From NCBI GenBank assembly GCA_964423095.1, contig CAYRDI010000004.1, forward strand, positions 9,715-73,714: DNA of 64,000 nt. Reading direction: 5' to 3'. Under the pieces are notes generated by a model. That model saw nothing but the letters and a program-made list of their open reading frames with translations, was not told where the DNA came from and made no database searches. Shown piece after piece: positions 1 to 9,208 of this stretch. Both the position numbers and the translations under genes were made by a program. The stretch's first letter is position 1; each line of letters opens with the position of its first letter. This DNA comes from Micavibrio_A sp964423095 (GTDB lineage Bacteria; Pseudomonadota; Alphaproteobacteria; Micavibrionales; Micavibrionaceae).

Positions 1-125
1 CTGGCCGTCGCCACCAGCATGACACCGATGACGCAAATGGTAAGAACGACCGAAAGCGTAACGCGGTCCACCGTCCACCACCATTGGCCCAAGGAAGATT
101 TATCGGTACGGGCAAAAATATTCAT
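1..125 (-). CDS. ftsW: FtsW, N-terminal fragment (septal peptidoglycan polymerase)
   Basis: Only the first 41 or so codons are in the window and the gene runs off the left edge. The ATG lies at 125-123 and overlaps the murD stop in an ATGA arrangement. The visible peptide begins MNIFARTDKSSLGQWWWTVD and continues into a hydrophobic segment, as in FtsW of alphaproteobacteria, where a short cytoplasmic tail with W-W-x-x-D-R precedes the first membrane helix. FtsW is the SEDS glycosyltransferase that works with FtsI at the septum. Position directly after murD in a dcw cluster supports the call. RodA is excluded mainly by context. Confidence 0.8.
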   Translation of the reverse strand, partial: MNIFARTDKSSLGQWWWTVDRVTLSVVLTICVIGVMLVATA

Positions 126-1525
126 GGGCGGGTTTCCTCCGACAACGCATTCACCAGTTCGGAAAAAACATCACCGCGGTGTTCAAAGTTTTTAAACTGA
201 TCCCATGATGCGCAGGCCGGCGATAATAAAACCGTCCCCGCGCCGCCCGGTTGCCCCCGTTCACCCTGCGCCATGGTATGAGCGTCAAGAACGGCAACAT
301 CTAACGAAAAGCATTTCGTGTGCGCAATGCCAATTTTATCCAGTTGTCTCGAGAACTCTTCCAACGCCTCCCCAATCAAAAACACATGACGGATACGTTC
401 GGAAAAAGATTCGATACCGGAAAGACCGCCATCCTTCGCACGTCCACCCGCAATCAGATAGATATTGTTGTAACAGGCGAGTGCCTTTGACACCGCATCC
501 ATATTTGTGGCCTTGCTGTCATTCACATAGGCGATGCCATTGATCACGCGGGTCAAAAACTGGCGGTGCGCCAGACCCGGAAACATGCGGATATGATCGT
601 ATATTTCCGCGCCGTTCATCCCCATGCTTTTGCATACCGCATAGGCGGCGCAGATATTTTGGTGATTGTGCGCGCCGCGCAGATGTTGAAGATCGGAAAC
701 ATTGCCGATTTCGACATGGCTTTCCGTCATGGAATCGAACAGCTTTCCATCCTTTACATACGCACCGCCCGAAATTTCCTTTTTCACGGAAACCGGAATC
801 ATCCGCCGGAACCCCGCCTTAACCGCACGATCATAGATAGAAAGGGAAAAATCATCATCGATTCCACACACCGCCACACCGTTCCCTTCAAACAGCCGTT
901 CCTTGGCGGCCGCATATTTTTCCATGGTTCCGTGGCGGTCCAGATGGTCCGGCGACAGGTTGAGAAGCACGGCAAAATCAGGGCGGAATGCCGGGCACAG
1001 GTCAATCTGGTATGACGACATTTCAAGAACAAAGACACCATCCTTTGCCGGCATTTTCAAATCCAGCACGGGTTTTCCGATGTTACCGCCGATCACGGCA
1101 TCGATCTTTGCCGCCTGCAATATGTGCGCGATCAGGGCGGTGGTGGTCGATTTGCCGTTGGTGCCTGTAATGGCGATTGTCTGCCGGCTCGTTTCACAAC
1201 GATGTAAAATTTCAATATCCCCTAAAATGGGGATTCCCTCTTCCCGCGCCAGACCCACCACACCGGGCGGTGCGGGGTAATAAAGAGGAACACCGGGGGA
1301 AAGGACCAACGCGCCGTATCCTTTCAAATCCGTTTCTTCAAAATGGGAAAGCTCTATACCGGCCTCTGCCGCCTTCAACCGCTTTTCTTCGTCCTCATCC
1401 CAGGCAAAAACCTGTGCACCGGCCTTTTGCAACGCCTTTGCCGTCGCGAACCCGGACAGACCCAGCCCGTAAACGGCGAGTGGTTTTCCATCCATGGTTT
1501 TGACAAAGGGTTTTGTATCGATCAT
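122..1525 (-). CDS. murD: UDP-N-acetylmuramoylalanine-D-glutamate ligase
   Basis: This enzyme adds D-glutamate to UDP-MurNAc-L-Ala in the cytoplasm. The N-terminal Rossmann-like domain has VYGLGLSG, the ATP-binding loop is AITGTNGKSTTT, and the conserved H-R (GLAHRQF) and NDSKATN motifs of the Mur ligase central and C-terminal domains follow. I start at the ATG at 1525 (MIDTKPF), giving 467 residues, because the longer frame reads back into mraY. That ATG overlaps the mraY stop by four bases and the murD stop overlaps the ftsW start, so translation is probably coupled throughout. Confidence 0.95.
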   Translation of the reverse strand: MIDTKPFVKTMDGKPLAVYGLGLSGFATAKALQKAGAQVFAWDEDEEKRLKAAEAGIELSHFEETDLKGYGALVLSPGVPLYYPAPPGVVGLAREEGIPILGDIEILHRCETSRQTIAITGTNGKSTTTALIAHILQAAKIDAVIGGNIGKPVLDLKMPAKDGVFVLEMSSYQIDLCPAFRPDFAVLLNLSPDHLDRHGTMEKYAAAKERLFEGNGVAVCGIDDDFSLSIYDRAVKAGFRRMIPVSVKKEISGGAYVKDGKLFDSMTESHVEIGNVSDLQHLRGAHNHQNICAAYAVCKSMGMNGAEIYDHIRMFPGLAHRQFLTRVINGIAYVNDSKATNMDAVSKALACYNNIYLIAGGRAKDGGLSGIESFSERIRHVFLIGEALEEFSRQLDKIGIAHTKCFSLDVAVLDAHTMAQGERGQPGGAGTVLLSPACASWDQFKNFEHRGDVFSELVNALSEETRP

Positions 1526-2607
1526 CGAAGTTTCAGCGTTGCCAAACCGATTAGCGCAAGGATTATCGAGATAATCCAGAAACGGATCACAATCGTCGGT
1601 TCGGACCATCCTTTCTTTTCAAAATGGTGGTGGAGCGGTGCCATGGCAAAAACCCGCTTTCCTGTCAGCTTGAAAGAAGCAACCTGTATCATAACCGAAA
1701 CGGTTTCAAGGACAAACAGCCCACCGATGACCACTAGAACCAGTTCGTGTTTGACAATAACGGCGATCGCCCCCAAACCGGCACCCATGGCCAAAGAGCC
1801 GGTATCCCCCATAAAAACCATGGCGGGCGGGGCGTTAAACCACAAAAACCCGATTCCTGCGCCGATCAACGCACCACAGAGAACAGAAAGTTCCCCCGTT
1901 CCTTGAATAAACGTAATGCCCAAATAGGGTGCATATACCGCGTTTCCAACAAAATAGGTGATCAGGCCGAAACAGGCCGCCGCAATCATCACCGGAACGA
2001 TTGCAAGACCATCGAGACCGTCCGTCAAATTCACCGCGTTCGAGGCACCGACAATCACCAGCATCGCAAAGGGAATAAACAGAAAACCCAGCGGTACCAG
2101 ATAATCTTTCATAAACGGTATGGCAAGACCGGTATCAATATTATTGGGCGTAAAATGCAGATAGACCGCCACGGCGCAAGACGCAATGCCGAATTCAAAG
2201 AGCAACCGGATACGTCCCGGTATTCCGTGGTGGCTGCGTTTGGTTAGCTTGGCGTAATCATCCGCCGCCCCGATCAAACCATAACCGATCATCACGCCCG
2301 AAACGATCCAGACATACGGGTTTGAAAAATCTCCCCAAAGAAAGATGGATATACCGGCGGAAATTAAAATCATCAGCCCGCCCATGGTCGGTGTTCCGGC
2401 CTTTTTCAAATGGGTTTCCGGCCCGTCACTGCGGATTGGCTGCCCTTCTTTTTGTTTTTTCTTGAGCCAGCGGATCATCGATGGACCGATCAGGAAGCAG
2501 ATGATCATCGCCGTCATGATCGCGCCGCCGGTGCGGAACGTCAGATAACGGAAAAGGTTGAAGAGGATAAAGTCATTCGCGTACGGGGCAAGGAGATGAT
2601 AGAGCAT
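1522..2607 (-). CDS. mraY: Phospho-N-acetylmuramoyl-pentapeptide transferase
   Basis: MraY transfers phospho-MurNAc-pentapeptide to undecaprenyl phosphate to make lipid I. The protein of 361 residues is the usual family length and has about ten membrane helices. Visible family motifs are the DDYAKL aspartate pair, NLTDGLDGLA and the C-terminal APLHHHFEKKGW histidine cluster. The start MLYHLLAPY at 2607 is the standard N-terminus; a longer open frame upstream is not needed. Only one base separates it from the murF stop. Confidence 0.96.
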   Translation of the reverse strand: MLYHLLAPYANDFILFNLFRYLTFRTGGAIMTAMIICFLIGPSMIRWLKKKQKEGQPIRSDGPETHLKKAGTPTMGGLMILISAGISIFLWGDFSNPYVWIVSGVMIGYGLIGAADDYAKLTKRSHHGIPGRIRLLFEFGIASCAVAVYLHFTPNNIDTGLAIPFMKDYLVPLGFLFIPFAMLVIVGASNAVNLTDGLDGLAIVPVMIAAACFGLITYFVGNAVYAPYLGITFIQGTGELSVLCGALIGAGIGFLWFNAPPAMVFMGDTGSLAMGAGLGAIAVIVKHELVLVVIGGLFVLETVSVMIQVASFKLTGKRVFAMAPLHHHFEKKGWSEPTIVIRFWIISIILALIGLATLKLR

Positions 2608-2608
2608 T

Positions 2609-4048
2609 TTAAAGTGCCTGACCTTTCTTGTTCTTTGCCGTTTTTTCCGGCAATGCGCGAAGAGCTTCAACCACCGCGCCCATTTTGCTGCCCAATGATC
2701 CTTTGACCATCACAACATCTCCCGGTACTAATACATCAGGCACGATTTGTGCGAGTTCCGCGCTGGTTTCCCTATGTTCGCCGCGCTGGTTTGCAGGCAG
2801 AGAGTCATGAAGATTTTTCATCAATTTTCCGCAAGTGTAAACCAGATCGACGTTCGCGGTTTTGAGCGGCAATGCCAGTTCCGTGTGATGGCGCGGGCCA
2901 TCCGGCCCCAGTTCGAGCATATCGCCCAGCACCGCAATCCGCCGGCCACCGCGGCCTGGATCAATCAACGCCAGCACTTTGAACGCCGCGCGCATGGCGG
3001 CAGGCGAAGCATTATAGCTTTCATCGATCAACGTCACAGGATTGCTTTTATCCCCGATGTCCAGCGTTTCACGCTTTCCGCGTCCAACGATCGGTTCTTG
3101 CTTCGATAGGGCTTTTGCCGCTTTCTGCACATCGCCGCCGGCCAGTTTTACCGCGAGCAAGACCGCCAGAGAATTTACCGCAATATGACGTCCGGCGATT
3201 TGCAGGGTATAGGAAATACTTTCCCCCATAACATCCGCCTTGATGCGGGACCCGTTCGCGGCCTCCAGACATTCTATCAAACGCGCATCTGCCTGCTCAT
3301 GTTCCCCGAAACTGTAAACGGAAACTTTTTTACGAACGGCCGCGCGTTGCAAATAATCGAACCAGTCATTGTCACGGGGCAGGATGATTTTGGCCCCCTC
3401 TTCCATGCCCTCCAGAATTTCGGCCTTGGCCGCAGCAATTCCTTCCATGCCGTTTTCAAAATTCCCCACATGAACCGGGGCGATGGTGGTGATGATAGCA
3501 ATATCGGGGCGCACCTGTCGTGACAACGGCGTGATTTCCCCGCTGTGGTTCATGCCCATTTCAAAAATACCGTAATCGCTTCCGGCATGCATGGACGACA
3601 AGGTGTAGGGAACGCCCCAATGGTTGTTATAGCTTTTCACACTCGCGTGGGTTTGGCCGAGCGCGTTCAAGGCAGTTGCCAGAAATTCTTTCGTACCTGT
3701 TTTCCCCACGCTGCCTGTAATACCGAAGACCGTTGCGCCGGAACGCTGGCGCGCGGCCTTTCCTAGATCCTGCATCGCCACGAACGTGTCCTTGACGATC
3801 AGGAGTTTTGATTCCGGTACGCCTTCAACAGATTTTGAAACAATCGCGGCAGCCGCCCCCTTTTTTATGGCATCGGCCACATAATCATGCCCGTCTGATT
3901 GATCGCCCTTGATCGCGATAAACAGATCACCCTTTTTCACGGTACGGGAATCAATGGAAACGCCGGTGGCGGACCAATCGCCCTTTGCGTCCCCATTCGT
4001 TGCCAGTGCGGCGTCTTTGGCCGTCCACAATGTGTTTGATCCGCTCAT
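2609..4048 (-). CDS. murF: UDP-N-acetylmuramoyl-tripeptide-D-alanyl-D-alanine ligase
   Basis: MurF joins D-Ala-D-Ala to the UDP-MurNAc tripeptide. The 479-residue protein has the three Mur ligase domains: an N-terminal UDP-binding domain (VSIDSRTVKKGDLF), an ATP loop GITGSVGKTGTK near residue 110, and DESYNASP plus VLGDMLELG in the C-terminal half. The start at 4048 overlaps the end of murE by four bases. In this cluster murE and murF follow ftsI, the common alphaproteobacterial order. Confidence 0.96.
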   Translation of the reverse strand: MSGSNTLWTAKDAALATNGDAKGDWSATGVSIDSRTVKKGDLFIAIKGDQSDGHDYVADAIKKGAAAAIVSKSVEGVPESKLLIVKDTFVAMQDLGKAARQRSGATVFGITGSVGKTGTKEFLATALNALGQTHASVKSYNNHWGVPYTLSSMHAGSDYGIFEMGMNHSGEITPLSRQVRPDIAIITTIAPVHVGNFENGMEGIAAAKAEILEGMEEGAKIILPRDNDWFDYLQRAAVRKKVSVYSFGEHEQADARLIECLEAANGSRIKADVMGESISYTLQIAGRHIAVNSLAVLLAVKLAGGDVQKAAKALSKQEPIVGRGKRETLDIGDKSNPVTLIDESYNASPAAMRAAFKVLALIDPGRGGRRIAVLGDMLELGPDGPRHHTELALPLKTANVDLVYTCGKLMKNLHDSLPANQRGEHRETSAELAQIVPDVLVPGDVVMVKGSLGSKMGAVVEALRALPEKTAKNKKGQAL

Positions 4049-5499
4049 ATCCCCAAAACCTCGCCTTTTAATATATGAATGGCCCGTTCGGCCTCTTTTA
4101 CGTCATCAAAGGGTTCGATGACGTCACCAATGATCTGTCCTTGTTCATGTCCCTTGCCCGCAATGACCAGAACATCGCCTTCTTCCAGTTGGGAAACCGC
4201 CCATTCGATCGCTTCGCGGCGGCCGGGAATTTCCATGGCATCTGGTGCGCCGTCCATCATCGCGGCCCGAATGTCCTTGGGATCTTCGAAACGCGGGTTG
4301 TCATCCGTAACGACAACAACATCAGAAAGCCCCGCCGCGATGCGCCCCATAATCGGGCGTTTTCCCGCATCGCGGTTTCCCCCGCATCCCAGCAGACAGA
4401 ACAAGCGCCCCGATGTATGCGGGCGCAGCGTGTTCAAGATTGCCTCTACCGCCGCGGGTTTGTGCGCGTAATCCACATAGATCGCGGCACCTGCCGGATG
4501 CCCGGATACCAGTTGAAGCCGTCCAGGTACGCCACGTAGTTGGGAAAGAAGCGGCGTAACCGTTTCCGGTTCCCCATCCCCCGACAGAACAAGGCCCAGC
4601 GCACAGAGCGCGTTCATCACCTGGAATTCGCCTACCAACGGAATTTCAACATCAAAAGTCTGTCCCAGAACGAACAATTTCAACGCCTGTCCATGGGGTC
4701 GCAGGTCACGTTCCAGAATGCGGATGTCTTCGCCTTTTTTCCCATAGGCAATGACCTTATGGTTGTTGCGAAGACAGATATGTTCCAGACGTTCGAAATA
4801 ATCATCATCAGCATTCAACACCGCGATACCGTTCGGTTTTAAAACTTCGGTAAACAATTTTGCCTTGGCTTCGAAATAGGAATCCATATCGGCGTGGTAA
4901 TCCAGATGATCACGCGAAAGATTCGTGTATCCCGCCGCCGTGATCCGCACGCCATGCAGTCGGTATTGATCCAGCCCGTGGCTGGAGGCTTCCATCGCCA
5001 GATGGGAAATACCCACCGCCGCCATATCGGCCAGCGCGGCGTGAAGCGACACCGTATCGGGCGTGGTCAAAGAACCGGAACGAACAAGACCAGGCCCGCG
5101 GACGCCGAGCGTTCCCAGCGATGCGCATTGCGTGATCCCGAACAAATGCCAGAGTTGTTGTGTGAAAGATACGGTCGATGTTTTTCCGCTGGTCCCCGTC
5201 ACGGCCGCAATCACATCGGGTTGATGCGGATAAAATTTCGTGGCGATTTGCGCCAGCTCAAGGCGCGTGTTTTCAGATTCCACCAACACGGCGTCATACC
5301 CTTCCGGCAACACCGTTCCCTTGGGTGCCAGAACGGCCGAAGCCCCGTGCATCAACGCATCACCAATATAGCTGGCCCCGTTCGCCTTCGCCCCGGGCAG
5401 CGCGGCGAACAGGTACCCACGGCGCACCTGACGGCTATCCGCCGTTATGCCGGCAATGTCCGCATCGCGCGGCGTATCAACGAGATTCGAAAGACGCAA
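4045..5499 (-). CDS. murE: UDP-MurNAc-L-Ala-D-Glu:meso-diaminopimelate ligase
   Basis: MurE adds the third amino acid of the stem peptide. The ATP loop is AVTGTSGKTSTV, and the DDNPR motif marks the meso-diaminopimelate-adding subtype rather than the lysine subtype. I choose the TTG at 5499-5497 (product starts with RLSNLVD after the initiator) because AAGGAG sits eight bases upstream. The open frame further upstream lies inside ftsI and looks non-coding. The resulting 484 residues match the family length. The start overlaps the ftsI end by 23 bases. Confidence 0.94.
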   Translation of the reverse strand: MRLSNLVDTPRDADIAGITADSRQVRRGYLFAALPGAKANGASYIGDALMHGASAVLAPKGTVLPEGYDAVLVESENTRLELAQIATKFYPHQPDVIAAVTGTSGKTSTVSFTQQLWHLFGITQCASLGTLGVRGPGLVRSGSLTTPDTVSLHAALADMAAVGISHLAMEASSHGLDQYRLHGVRITAAGYTNLSRDHLDYHADMDSYFEAKAKLFTEVLKPNGIAVLNADDDYFERLEHICLRNNHKVIAYGKKGEDIRILERDLRPHGQALKLFVLGQTFDVEIPLVGEFQVMNALCALGLVLSGDGEPETVTPLLSQLRGVPGRLQLVSGHPAGAAIYVDYAHKPAAVEAILNTLRPHTSGRLFCLLGCGGNRDAGKRPIMGRIAAGLSDVVVVTDDNPRFEDPKDIRAAMMDGAPDAMEIPGRREAIEWAVSQLEEGDVLVIAGKGHEQGQIIGDVIEPFDDVKEAERAIHILKGEVLGI

Positions 5500-7219
5500 G
5501 ATGCTTCTCCTTCGCGATCTCTTCTTTGCTTTTGACATAGGCATCGAGCGTATGGCCCAGCTCATCGCTGTCTTCGGGTTTGATTCCTTCGATGGACACG
5601 ATTGATTCAATGACGTGTTTGACGGCCGGCGCAGCAACCCAACCCGCTGTCGCAAAACCATAGCTTTCTTTGTTTCCCTTGGGTTCATCGACCATCACGT
5701 AAACGGCATAGCGCGGATGTTCGGCCGGAAAGAACCCAAGGAACGAAGACCGGCGTTTGTTATGATCGTATTTACCGCCTTCGGCTTTGTCCGCCGTGCC
5801 GGTTTTTCCACCGACGTTATAACCTGGAACATCCGCCTTGCTGCCCGTACCGCCCGTAACCACAAGACGCATTAACTGGCGCATACGGTGCGCGGTTTTT
5901 TCGGAAACGACGCGTACTTCGCTTTTTGCTTTCCGGCTTTGCAAGGATTTGTCCATGATCAAGGTCGGTTTTACCAATATACCGCCGTTCATGATCGAAG
6001 AGGCAGATGTAACAAGCTGAAACGGCGACACGGCAATTCCGTGACCGAATGAGGCCGTCATTGTGTTCACCTCATGCCACGGATGGGGCACCAACGGTTT
6101 TCCAACTTCCGGTATTTCAAGGTCCGGCGCGCGGAACAGGCCCAGATCGCTCAAAAAATTCTGAAATTCTTCGGTGCCAACACTTTCAGCCATTTTCACG
6201 GACCCGATGTTAGACGAATGCATGAACACTTCGGCCAAAGTCAGCATGCGTTTTTCAGCATGATAATCGCTGATTTTAAAACGGCCTATTTGCACGGGTG
6301 CACGGGCATCATAGAGTTGACCCATGCCCGCACCCGTTTCTTCGATGGCGGCGGCAGTCGTAAAAATCTTGAACGTCGATCCGGGTTCGAATACGCCGAG
6401 CGTCAAACGATTGAACAAGGCGTCCTTGTCTTTTGCATTGACGTTCTGCGGGTCAAAATCCGGCAAAGATACGGCGGCGATGACTTCACCCGTATTCACA
6501 TCCATTACCACACCCGCACCGGCAACGCCGTTGAATTTATTCATGGCGTTTTTGGTTTCACGGCGCAGCGCGTGTTGAACGCGCACATCGATCGTGGTGA
6601 CCAGCGGCTCTTTGTTCTTTTCAAGGAATTTGTTGAACCCGGCTTCCAGCCCCGCAATCCCCTGCCCGTCCACATTGGTATAACCCAGAATATGCGCAGC
6701 CAGACGCCCTTGCGGATAAAGGCGGCGTTCCTCTTCCTGAAACGACAGACCGGGAGAACCAATATACAAAACGCGATATTGTTGTTCTGGTGTAATATTC
6801 CGTTCGATCCAGACGAAGCGTTTTTCATCCTGCAGTTTTTTAAGAACTTCACCGTAGGACAGATCGGGGAATATTTTGACAAGCTCTTTGGACACACGCA
6901 CCGGATCGTCAATCATTTTCGGGTCAGCATAGAGCGAGGACGATTTCAAGGAGCGCGCAAGGATCACACCGTTGCGATCCACAATGTCGGCGCGACCGGA
7001 CGCTTCCGCCTTATCTTTTTCCCGTTCCAGATACGATACGCCCTCTTCACCCTTTGCCAGGTCGCCCTGAATGACCGTCAAATCCACCACGCGCGCGGCG
7101 ACGATGATGTAGCTCAGGATAAAAAAGAGGCTGAGAATTACCAGACGTCCGCGCGCCATATCGAGCACCGAGCGTTTTTGCCCTGTAAATTCTATATTCG
7201 TACGATTAAAGGGGTTCAT
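5477..7219 (-). CDS. ftsI: Peptidoglycan D,D-transpeptidase FtsI (PBP3)
   Basis: FtsI is the septal transpeptidase, anchored by one N-terminal membrane helix at about residues 25-45. The order is a pedestal domain with RGxIxDRNG (GRADIVDRNGVILA), then the penicillin-binding domain with all three active-site motifs: S-T-F-K (EPGSTFKIF), S-S-N (HSSNIGSVK) and K-T-G (VGGKTGTAD). The length of 580 is normal. The start overlaps the ftsL-like gene stop by four bases, so the two are probably coupled and act in the FtsL-FtsI-FtsW complex. Confidence 0.96.
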   Translation of the reverse strand: MNPFNRTNIEFTGQKRSVLDMARGRLVILSLFFILSYIIVAARVVDLTVIQGDLAKGEEGVSYLEREKDKAEASGRADIVDRNGVILARSLKSSSLYADPKMIDDPVRVSKELVKIFPDLSYGEVLKKLQDEKRFVWIERNITPEQQYRVLYIGSPGLSFQEEERRLYPQGRLAAHILGYTNVDGQGIAGLEAGFNKFLEKNKEPLVTTIDVRVQHALRRETKNAMNKFNGVAGAGVVMDVNTGEVIAAVSLPDFDPQNVNAKDKDALFNRLTLGVFEPGSTFKIFTTAAAIEETGAGMGQLYDARAPVQIGRFKISDYHAEKRMLTLAEVFMHSSNIGSVKMAESVGTEEFQNFLSDLGLFRAPDLEIPEVGKPLVPHPWHEVNTMTASFGHGIAVSPFQLVTSASSIMNGGILVKPTLIMDKSLQSRKAKSEVRVVSEKTAHRMRQLMRLVVTGGTGSKADVPGYNVGGKTGTADKAEGGKYDHNKRRSSFLGFFPAEHPRYAVYVMVDEPKGNKESYGFATAGWVAAPAVKHVIESIVSIEGIKPEDSDELGHTLDAYVKSKEEIAKEKHLASFESR

Positions 7220-7695
7220 TCACGCCCCCCTTTGTTCGTCAGATTGTTCATCAAATCGTAGAAGGTTTCCTTTTCCGCCTTTGCGGGTGAAACCGTTTCT
7301 TTTTTTGGAGAAGGCGCAGGTTCTGCGGCTTGCGGTTTTGAAACCTCCATCGCCACAGGTTGAACCGCTACACCCTCCTCTTCAAAGAAATCCGGATTGG
7401 CGTGAACGATAATGGGTTCGGGAATATCACCCGCGTGACGGACGATTTCATCACTGGAGGGCGGTTCCATGCCGAGTTGTTCCGTTGCCAGTTTTTCCAG
7501 CCGTTGCGGACGGTTCAGATAATCCCATTCCACGCCAAGCACGCGTAAGGTTTCACGTTCATGCGCAAGGTTTTTGTTCAGATCATCGAGCGCATCCTCT
7601 TTCAACTGCACGGCCTGCGATGTCCAGAACAGCAGAACGCCGAACATGGTGGCAACAAGCAGGGAAAGAAAGTTGGAGATGCGGAAAATTCTCAT
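7216..7695 (-). CDS. ftsL: FtsL-like bitopic cell-division protein
   Basis: The 159-residue protein has one membrane helix near residues 8-27, followed by a coiled-coil-like segment (LKEDALDDLNKNLAHERETL) and a LNRPQRLEKLATEQLGM stretch typical of FtsL periplasmic domains. A Pro/Ala/Lys-rich C-terminal tail extends the protein by about 60 residues compared with short FtsL proteins. It sits between rsmH and ftsI, the fixed position of ftsL. Sequence conservation of FtsL is poor, so topology and position carry most of the weight. Confidence 0.88.
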   Translation of the reverse strand: MRIFRISNFLSLLVATMFGVLLFWTSQAVQLKEDALDDLNKNLAHERETLRVLGVEWDYLNRPQRLEKLATEQLGMEPPSSDEIVRHAGDIPEPIIVHANPDFFEEEGVAVQPVAMEVSKPQAAEPAPSPKKETVSPAKAEKETFYDLMNNLTNKGGRE

Positions 7696-8651
7696 GCCTT
7701 GCCTGCCTTTCCCTGCCAGATCGGGGAAGATGTGCGCAGCGCGGCGCGAAGACGTGCGGAACGGGAACGGGGATTTTCGGCGATTTCGGATGCGGATGGA
7801 TCAACCGGTTTTTTTGGGGAGAGGATAAAGGAAGGGTCGGTGGAAGCCGAGATGGCGGGAAGATATTTAGAGACGTTCGGGGTTTTTCCCGCGCGTTCGT
7901 AGAGGAAGGATTTGACGATCCCTTCTTCAAGGGAATGAAAGGAGACGACGATCAGTCGGCCGCCTTCTTTCAAAAGGTTTTCGGCGGCGACAAGGCCGCG
8001 TTCCAGTTCACCGAGTTCGTCGTTCACGGCGATCCGCAAAGCCTGAAACGTCCGCGTCGCGGGATCGATTTTATCGCGCGGGGATTTGAACACAACGCTG
8101 CGCACGATGTCCGCGAGGCGGCCCGTGGTTTCGATCGGCGCAATGCTTCGTTCTTCTACAATCTTTTTTGCCACCTGACGCGAACGGCGTTCATCACCCA
8201 GCCTATAGATCAGGTTCGCCAGATCTTCTTCAGCATACCCGTTCACAATGTCCGCGGCGGTTTCCCCGTTTTCCGTGTCCATCCGCATATCGAGCGGCGA
8301 ATCAAAGCGGAAGGAGAAACCGCGCGCAGCTTCGTCGAACTGCATCGACGACACACCAACATCCAGAACAAATCCATCGACCTGTTCAAACCCCGCGGCG
8401 CGCACCAGTTCCAGCGCATCGCCAAAACGGCCGCGCACGAATATCAGGCGGTCGCCGAATTCTTTCTTCATGTCATGCGCGCGCTCAACGGCCGCAGGAT
8501 CGCGGTCGATCGCAATCACCGTACAATCCGCCGATTGTAAAAAGGCGCGCGTATAACCACCCGCACCAAACGTGCCATCGACGTAAACCTCCCCATCGCG
8601 CGGACAAAGAACGCTCATGACTTCGGGCAGCATGACGGGGTAATGGGACAT
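7692..8651 (-). CDS. rsmH: 16S rRNA (cytosine1402-N4)-methyltransferase
   Basis: RsmH (MraW) methylates C1402 of 16S rRNA using SAM. The N-terminus SHYPVMLPEV and the SAM loop VDGTFGAGGYTR are diagnostic, as are VLDVGVSSMQFD, the RGFSF block and VVSFHSLEEGIVK. The ATG at 8651 forms a TGATG overlap with the mraZ stop; a GTG one codon upstream is the alternative. The length of 319 is normal. The stop overlaps the start of the ftsL-like gene. Confidence 0.96.
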   Translation of the reverse strand: MSHYPVMLPEVMSVLCPRDGEVYVDGTFGAGGYTRAFLQSADCTVIAIDRDPAAVERAHDMKKEFGDRLIFVRGRFGDALELVRAAGFEQVDGFVLDVGVSSMQFDEAARGFSFRFDSPLDMRMDTENGETAADIVNGYAEEDLANLIYRLGDERRSRQVAKKIVEERSIAPIETTGRLADIVRSVVFKSPRDKIDPATRTFQALRIAVNDELGELERGLVAAENLLKEGGRLIVVSFHSLEEGIVKSFLYERAGKTPNVSKYLPAISASTDPSFILSPKKPVDPSASEIAENPRSRSARLRAALRTSSPIWQGKAGKA

Positions 8652-9106
8652 CACTTCACCTCACCCTTCGGAAGGGTCAGCCCCTTGTCGCGCACATTGC
8701 GGCGCGCTTCTTCCCGGCGTTTGGCAAGAAGATCGGCATCCCATATCTGGAATTTCGTCCCCAGACCGACGAAGGCCGCACGCTCGACGATGCCGGCGAA
8801 TTCCATCAAATCGATAGGAAGCACCACGCGCCCTTCCCCATCAAAGCCGAGCTGCACGGATTCCCCGAACATCGCCATGGCAAGATCATCCTGATCTTCG
8901 GAGAACAGATCGAAATTTTCGAGGCGGCGGGAAATCTCCTGCATATACGACCACGAAAACCCTTCGAGCGCGGGCTGCGTGTTGGACCGGAACAGGACGA
9001 TTCCGTTGAACTGTTCTCCCGCCAACTGGTCGCGGAACTGCGCGGGAACGGAAACCCGCCCCTTTTTGTCGACCTTGTTGAGATGCGTTGACAGAAACAG
9101 CGCCAT
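8651..9106 (-). CDS. mraZ: MraZ, transcriptional regulator of the dcw cluster
   Basis: MraZ is a DNA-binding regulator with two AbrB-like SpoVT domains that binds direct repeats upstream of its own operon. The 151-residue protein shows both half-domains: NKVDKKGRVSVPAQFR at about residues 10-25 and DGEGRVVLPIDLMEFAG near residues 89-105, each with the conserved G-R-V/I-x-x-P core. It is the first gene of the minus-strand cluster. A run of four 10 bp-spaced repeats 65-105 bp upstream (9171-9208) fits autoregulation. Confidence 0.95.
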   Translation of the reverse strand: MALFLSTHLNKVDKKGRVSVPAQFRDQLAGEQFNGIVLFRSNTQPALEGFSWSYMQEISRRLENFDLFSEDQDDLAMAMFGESVQLGFDGEGRVVLPIDLMEFAGIVERAAFVGLGTKFQIWDADLLAKRREEARRNVRDKGLTLPKGEVK

Positions 9107-9170
9107 AACGCCCGACGAAACCCTGATTTGCGAAGTTGAACCGTAAGAAGACCGAACCCACGCCCACCAT

Positions 9171-9208
9171 CATGGTATAACATGGATATTTATGGGATAG
9201 CATGGGTT
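9171..9208. promoter_or_regulatory. Candidate MraZ operator (four direct repeats)
   Basis: On the plus strand ATGG occurs at 9172, 9182, 9192 and 9202, exactly 10 bp apart. The units are ATGGTATAAC, ATGGATATTT, ATGGGATAGC and ATGGGTTTTG. Known MraZ operators consist of TGGGN repeats separated by 5 bp, that is, the same 10 bp period. Two units match TGGGN fully and two are TGGNN. The site lies upstream of mraZ, so autoregulation is the natural reading. Binding itself is inferred. Confidence 0.6.

Noticed and set aside
2585..2670. Longer mraY start at 2670
   Set aside because: The extra 21 residues are basic, overlap murF and are unlike any MraY N-terminus; MLYHLLAPY is the standard start.
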